In this document: positions 60,913-64,000 of the stretch, piece after piece
Layout: each line of letters starts with the position of its first letter
Position numbering within the stretch: position 1 is the first letter of the stretch
Assembly: GCF_042434095.1 (NCBI RefSeq)
Contig: NZ_JBHLUE010000016.1
Location: 558,001 to 622,000 of the forward strand
DNA length: 64,000 nt
Reading direction: 5' to 3'
Origin: KBS50 sp042434095
GTDB lineage: Bacteria > Actinomycetota > Actinomycetes > Mycobacteriales > Micromonosporaceae
Position numbers and translations under genes: made by a program
The notes under the pieces: model-generated
Told to the model about the DNA's origin: nothing
The model's input: only the letters and a program-made list of their open reading frames with translations
Database searches by the model: none

Positions 60913-61404
60913 TCAGCCGACCTGGGTGAGGAGGGTTACCGGGGCGCCGTCGCCGGCGTAGCGGTACGGCTCCAGCTCGGCGTCCCAGGCGGTGCCGAGC
61001 GCCTTGTCCAGGGCGTGCGCGAGCGCCTCGGGGGCCCGGGCGGCCGCCATGATCGAGCGCAGCAGGTCCTCGCCGAGCTGGATGTCGCCGGCCGCGCCCA
61101 TGACGGCCCGGTGCAGGCCGCGCCCGGGGACGTACATGAACCGTTCGCCGTCGACCCCCGGACTCGGGTCCTCGGTCACCTCGAAACGAATCATGGGCCA
61201 CTGCCGGAGGGCAGCAGCCAGCTCCGCGCCGGTCCCCGGGCGTCCGGACCAACCGCACTCGGCACGCCGGGCGCCGACGTCGGCCGGCTGCTCGGTCCAG
61301 TGCAGGTTGACCGGCGCGGTGAGGACGCGCGCGATCGCCCACTCGACGTGCGGGCACACGGCGAGCGGGGTCGAGTGGACGTATACGACGCCACGCGTTT
61401 GCAC
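60913..61404 (-). CDS. DUF3145 family protein
   Basis: 163 residues, full family length (MQTRGVVYVHSTPLAVCPHVEWAIARVL, WTEQPADVGARRAECGW, GERFMYVPGRGLHRAVM, LGTAWDAELEPYRYAG). Actinobacteria-specific conserved protein of unknown role, commonly found in the neighbourhood of fatty acid synthesis genes. It is about 11 kb from the fab operon here. Confidence 0.92.
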   Translation of the reverse strand: MQTRGVVYVHSTPLAVCPHVEWAIARVLTAPVNLHWTEQPADVGARRAECGWSGRPGTGAELAAALRQWPMIRFEVTEDPSPGVDGERFMYVPGRGLHRAVMGAAGDIQLGEDLLRSIMAAARAPEALAHALDKALGTAWDAELEPYRYAGDGAPVTLLTQVG

Positions 61405-61771
61405 GGTGACCTCCCGGTGAACGAGGTGCGTCTTCCCCTACGACCTCGATCACGAGTGGGCACTGAGACACATGATGACTGCTGTTGTCGACGATGCGCC
61501 AGCGAATCGGAAAACTCGTGCCGTACGGATGGGATGGAATACCCGGACCGGTCGGCGCGGTTGCGCTTCGTGTCGGTCGCGATGTCGACGCGCGGCGTCC
61601 GGCCGGCTCAGAGGGTCGTGTAAAGTTTTACTTGGCGGCCTGTGCCGCCCGCACATCCCCTCAGGCAACCCCGGCGACAGCGTTCCCGTGCCGGTGCGAC
61701 GCACCGACCCGGCCACTGCCGCCCCGTCCCCGGACTTCTGTCCTCCCGTTCGTCTTGCAAGGAGTACCCCC
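61405..61771. other. Intergenic region, 367 bp, with palindrome and long leader
   Basis: Between divergent DUF3145 and the small gene at 61772. It holds the 12-base palindrome GTAAAGTTTTAC at 61620-61631, the only AT-rich spot here, and a short hairpin GGCGGC-CTGT-GCCGCC (61635-61650). If transcription begins near there, the mRNA leader would be about 130 bases. No riboswitch core was recognised. Confidence 0.45.
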
Positions 61772-62101
61772 GTGGCGAGCAACACCTCGAAGACCGCGCG
61801 CGCATCCGTCCGCGCCGGCCAGGCCGGCCAGGGTGGCGCCCTGAGCGTGCTCGGTGAGTTCAAGTACCTGATCCCGCTCAACGGCGGCAAGCACGCCTAC
61901 GTGCGTAACCTCACCAACGGCAAGACCGCGCACCTGCGCACCGACTCCGAGGCCTTCGTCGAGGAGATCCGGACGCTGGCCACCGCCGGCCACGCCGCCA
62001 AGATCCGGGCCGAGCTGAACGGACTGGCCGCCGCGTACCCGTCGGACGGCTGGGACACCACCGAGAAGCGCCTGGTCGACGCCGGCGTCTTCGAGGCCTG
62101 A
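61772..62101 (+). CDS. Small conserved hypothetical protein
   Basis: 109 residues from GTG 61772, with AAGGAG upstream. Basic N-terminus (MASNTSKTARASVRAGQAG), then LSVLGEFKYLIPLNGGKHAYVRNLTNGKTAHLRTDSEAFVEEIRTL and an alpha-helical end. No cysteines, no membrane segment. Typical coding bias and an unusually clean ribosome site suggest a well-expressed protein. Family not recognised. Confidence 0.75.
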   Translation: MASNTSKTARASVRAGQAGQGGALSVLGEFKYLIPLNGGKHAYVRNLTNGKTAHLRTDSEAFVEEIRTLATAGHAAKIRAELNGLAAAYPSDGWDTTEKRLVDAGVFEA

Positions 62102-62156
62102 GCCACCCGGCCACCGGCCTGAGTCACCGGCCACCGGCCGGCCCAGCATCATCCAG

Positions 62157-62186
62157 GCGCCCCGCCGCGCACCGCGCGGCGGGGCG
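62157..62186. terminator. Bidirectional terminator between convergent genes
   Basis: CGCCCCGCCGCGC-ACC-GCGCGGCGGGGCG, 13 perfect pairs with a 3-base loop, 56 bases after the small gene and 27 bases before the carbonic anhydrase stop. Confidence 0.75.
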
Positions 62187-62212
62187 TCGCGCTGTCCGTG
62201 CGCCGCGGCCGC

Positions 62213-62866
62213 TCAGGCGAGCAGGTCCACCCGGCCGCTGTCCAGGTCGTAGATGGCGCCCACCACCTCGACCGAGCCGTCGGCCACGGCCGAGGCCAGC
62301 GGCTCCCGGGCGGCCAGCTCGGCGACGGTCCGGATGATGTGCCGACGGGTCGCCGCGGACGCCACGCGCGGGTCGTCCAGGCCCACGTCCAGCACGGCCG
62401 GCGCGATCTCGTCGACCAGGTAGCCCAGGCCGCCGCCCGGCCGGTCCCCGGTCTGCAGCGCCCGGACCGTGGCGGCCACGGCGCCGCAGCGCTCGTGCCC
62501 GAGCACCATCACCAGCGGCACCCCGAGCACCGTCACGGCGAAGTCGATCGAGCCGCGGACCGCCTGGTCCAGCACGTGCGCGCCGGAGCGGACAACGCAC
62601 ATCGACCCGAAGGTCTGGTCGAAGACCGCCTCCAGCGGCACGCGGGAGTCGATGCAGCCCACCACCACGGCGTGCGGCCGCTGGTCGCCCGAGGCGGCGG
62701 CCGCGGCGGCCACGTCGTGCCCGTGCAGCGGCTGCCCGCCGACGAACCGCCGGTTGCCGGCCAGCAGCTCGGCCAACGCGGCCCGGGGGGTACGGGTGGA
62801 CGAGGGGGAGATACTGGAAGGACGCTCCCCCGGCACGAGGGTCGGATCTGCGGACGGTGAGGCCAT
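62213..62866 (-). CDS. Beta-class carbonic anhydrase
   Basis: 217 residues from ATG 62866. Zinc ligands Cys71, His124 and Cys127, with the Asp73-Arg75 dyad, in the motifs VVGCIDSRVP and LGHERCGAV. Interconverts carbon dioxide and bicarbonate, the latter a substrate of the acyl-CoA carboxylase coded 12 kb away. No signal peptide, so cytoplasmic; the first 25 residues are probably disordered. Confidence 0.95.
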   Translation of the reverse strand: MASPSADPTLVPGERPSSISPSSTRTPRAALAELLAGNRRFVGGQPLHGHDVAAAAAASGDQRPHAVVVGCIDSRVPLEAVFDQTFGSMCVVRSGAHVLDQAVRGSIDFAVTVLGVPLVMVLGHERCGAVAATVRALQTGDRPGGGLGYLVDEIAPAVLDVGLDDPRVASAATRRHIIRTVAELAAREPLASAVADGSVEVVGAIYDLDSGRVDLLA

Positions 62867-62986
62867 CCGCCCAGCTTGCCGCCTCCACCCGGCGGCCGGG
62901 AAGCGGGGTGCGAATCTTCTCACGCCCGCGGTTCGCCCGGCCGGCCAGCGGGTAGATGCACCCTTCCGGCGCCTGGGGAGGTGGCC

Positions 62987-64000
62987 ATGTCCGAGCGGGC
63001 CGTGGGCGGGATGCCCGAGGTACGGCGGGTCACGCTCGCCGACGGGGTGCAGCTGCACGTCGAGCTGACCGGATCGGCCGAGGCGGCCGTCACGGTGGTG
63101 CTGCTGCACGGCTGGACGCTGGACCGGCGGATCTGGCACCGGCAGGTGTCGGCGCTGGTGGCCGAGTTCGGCCCGGACGTGCGGGTGGTGGCGTACGACG
63201 CCCGCGGGCACGGCCGCTCCGGCTGCACCCGACTGTGCACGGCCACCCTCGCGCAGCTCGGCGACGACCTGGCCGAGGTGCTCGACCAGGTGGGCGGCGG
63301 CGGGCCGGTGGTGCTGGCCGGGCACTCGCTCGGCGGGATGACCCTGATGGAGTACGCCCACCGGCACCCCGCGGCGTTCGCCGAGCGGGTGGCCGGACTG
63401 GTCCTGGTGGCCACCACGGCCGAGGGCCACGCGCACACGGTCTACGGTCTGTCGCCCCGGATCACCCGGCTGGTCCGGCTGGCCGAGACCGGCGCGGCCG
63501 GGGTGCTGGCCCGGTGCGGCACCTTCCGGCCGCCGCACGCCCTGCTGCGGGCGATCCGCCCCACGCTGCGCTGGCTGCTGTTCGGCGACCGGTGCGAACC
63601 GGCTGACCTCCGGCTGACCGCCTCGGCCGTGGCCCGCGCCTCGCTGCGGGCCATCGGCGGCTTCCGCCCCTCGGTGGGCGCCCAGCACCGGCTGGCCACC
63701 CTGGCCGGCCTGCCCGCCATGCCGGTGGCCGCCCTGGTCGGCGACCGGGACCGGTTGACCCCGCCGGCCTGCGCCGAGTCGATCGTGCAAACTCTCCCGG
63801 GCACCGAGCTGACCGTCTGCCCGGGCGCCGGCCACATGCTCATGCTGGAGCGTCCCGCCGAGGTCAACGCGGCCCTGTCCGGCGTGCTCCGGCGCGTGCT
63901 GGCCGGCGTACCGGACCGGATGCCGGCCGGTCGACGGCGCCGGTCGGGGCGGCGGGCCGCGCCCACCGCGCGCATCTCCGGCCCGACCCCTCGGGCACGC
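62987..64000 (+). CDS. Alpha/beta hydrolase, 3' end outside window
   Basis: The frame is open from ATG 62987 (GGGGAGG upstream) to the window edge, 338 codons. TVVLLHGWTLDRRIW, RGHGRSG, nucleophile Ser in LAGHSLGGMTL, acid Asp in VGDRDRLTPP, His in GAGHMLMLERP. After the catalytic His the chain turns into a basic Arg/Ala tail (VPDRMPAGRRRRSGRRAAP) and no stop is reached. Lipase/esterase-like; substrate unknown. Divergent from the carbonic anhydrase. Confidence 0.85.
   Translation, partial: MSERAVGGMPEVRRVTLADGVQLHVELTGSAEAAVTVVLLHGWTLDRRIWHRQVSALVAEFGPDVRVVAYDARGHGRSGCTRLCTATLAQLGDDLAEVLDQVGGGGPVVLAGHSLGGMTLMEYAHRHPAAFAERVAGLVLVATTAEGHAHTVYGLSPRITRLVRLAETGAAGVLARCGTFRPPHALLRAIRPTLRWLLFGDRCEPADLRLTASAVARASLRAIGGFRPSVGAQHRLATLAGLPAMPVAALVGDRDRLTPPACAESIVQTLPGTELTVCPGAGHMLMLERPAEVNAALSGVLRRVLAGVPDRMPAGRRRRSGRRAAPTARISGPTPRAR

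Overview
The window is very GC-rich (visibly above 70 percent), uses many GTG and some TTG starts, and has short intergenic gaps. It carries a homodimeric pyruvate dehydrogenase E1 (aceE), a fasR-fabD-fabH-acpP-fabF cluster, DUF3052, DUF3145 and an AhpE-type peroxiredoxin. Together these point to a filamentous or soil actinomycete. The long intergenic hairpin repeats make Micromonosporaceae the best guess; that placement is inference, because no ribosomal RNA gene is present. No CRISPR array, transposase, prophage or insertion sequence was found.

Layout. 1-12 kb: an SNF2 helicase cut by the left edge, a frameshifted PfkB kinase, a beta-helix protein, a polysaccharide pyruvyl transferase, an MFS exporter, VOC and transglutaminase-like enzymes, and an AEC permease. 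12.2-14.2 kb: an arsenic resistance module (arsI divergent from arsR-aquaporin-arsC). 14.3-19.9 kb: a MOSC protein, hydrolases, a MerR regulator divergent from a metallo-beta-lactamase-fold enzyme over a textbook 19-bp-spacer promoter, tRNA-Val, AhpE and DUF3052. 20-28.8 kb: a fused branched-chain-type E1 with a large repeat insertion, MarR, DUF4139, YjbQ and aceE. 28.9-39.4 kb: a GH1 beta-glucosidase with its coupled MFS transporter, gltX, a secreted polyesterase (PET-hydrolase-like) with a CBM2, and an epimerase/TetR pair. 39.4-50.1 kb: a quinone oxidoreductase, a two-component system, then the FAS-II operon ending in an acyl-CoA carboxylase beta subunit and a strong terminator. 50.1-51.4 kb: a DUF559 nuclease gene flanked by two copies of one hairpin. 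51.4-64 kb: a GT2/polysaccharide deacetylase pair, a TetR/DHA2 drug efflux pair with repeated operators, a BTAD-domain SARP-like regulator, a haloacetate-dehalogenase-like enzyme, a GH3 lipoprotein, DUF3145, a carbonic anhydrase, and a hydrolase cut by the right edge.

How it works together. The core is central carbon feeding into fatty acid synthesis: aceE makes acetyl-CoA, the carboxyltransferase subunit would make malonyl-CoA or a related extender, and fabD/H/acpP/fabF elongate, probably under FasR. Around this are saprophytic functions (beta-glucosidase plus transporter, polyesterase-CBM2 with a LacI-type operator) and self-contained defence or export modules, each with visible operators.

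The most unusual features are: (i) five copies of a hairpin family, about 50 bp each, some abutting start or stop codons; (ii) the nuclease gene bracketed by direct copies of a different hairpin; (iii) small ORFs that exactly fill the gaps of the fab operon with overlapping start/stop codons; (iv) a repeat-built insertion of about 235 residues inside a keto-acid dehydrogenase; and (v) the polyesterase-CBM2 fusion.
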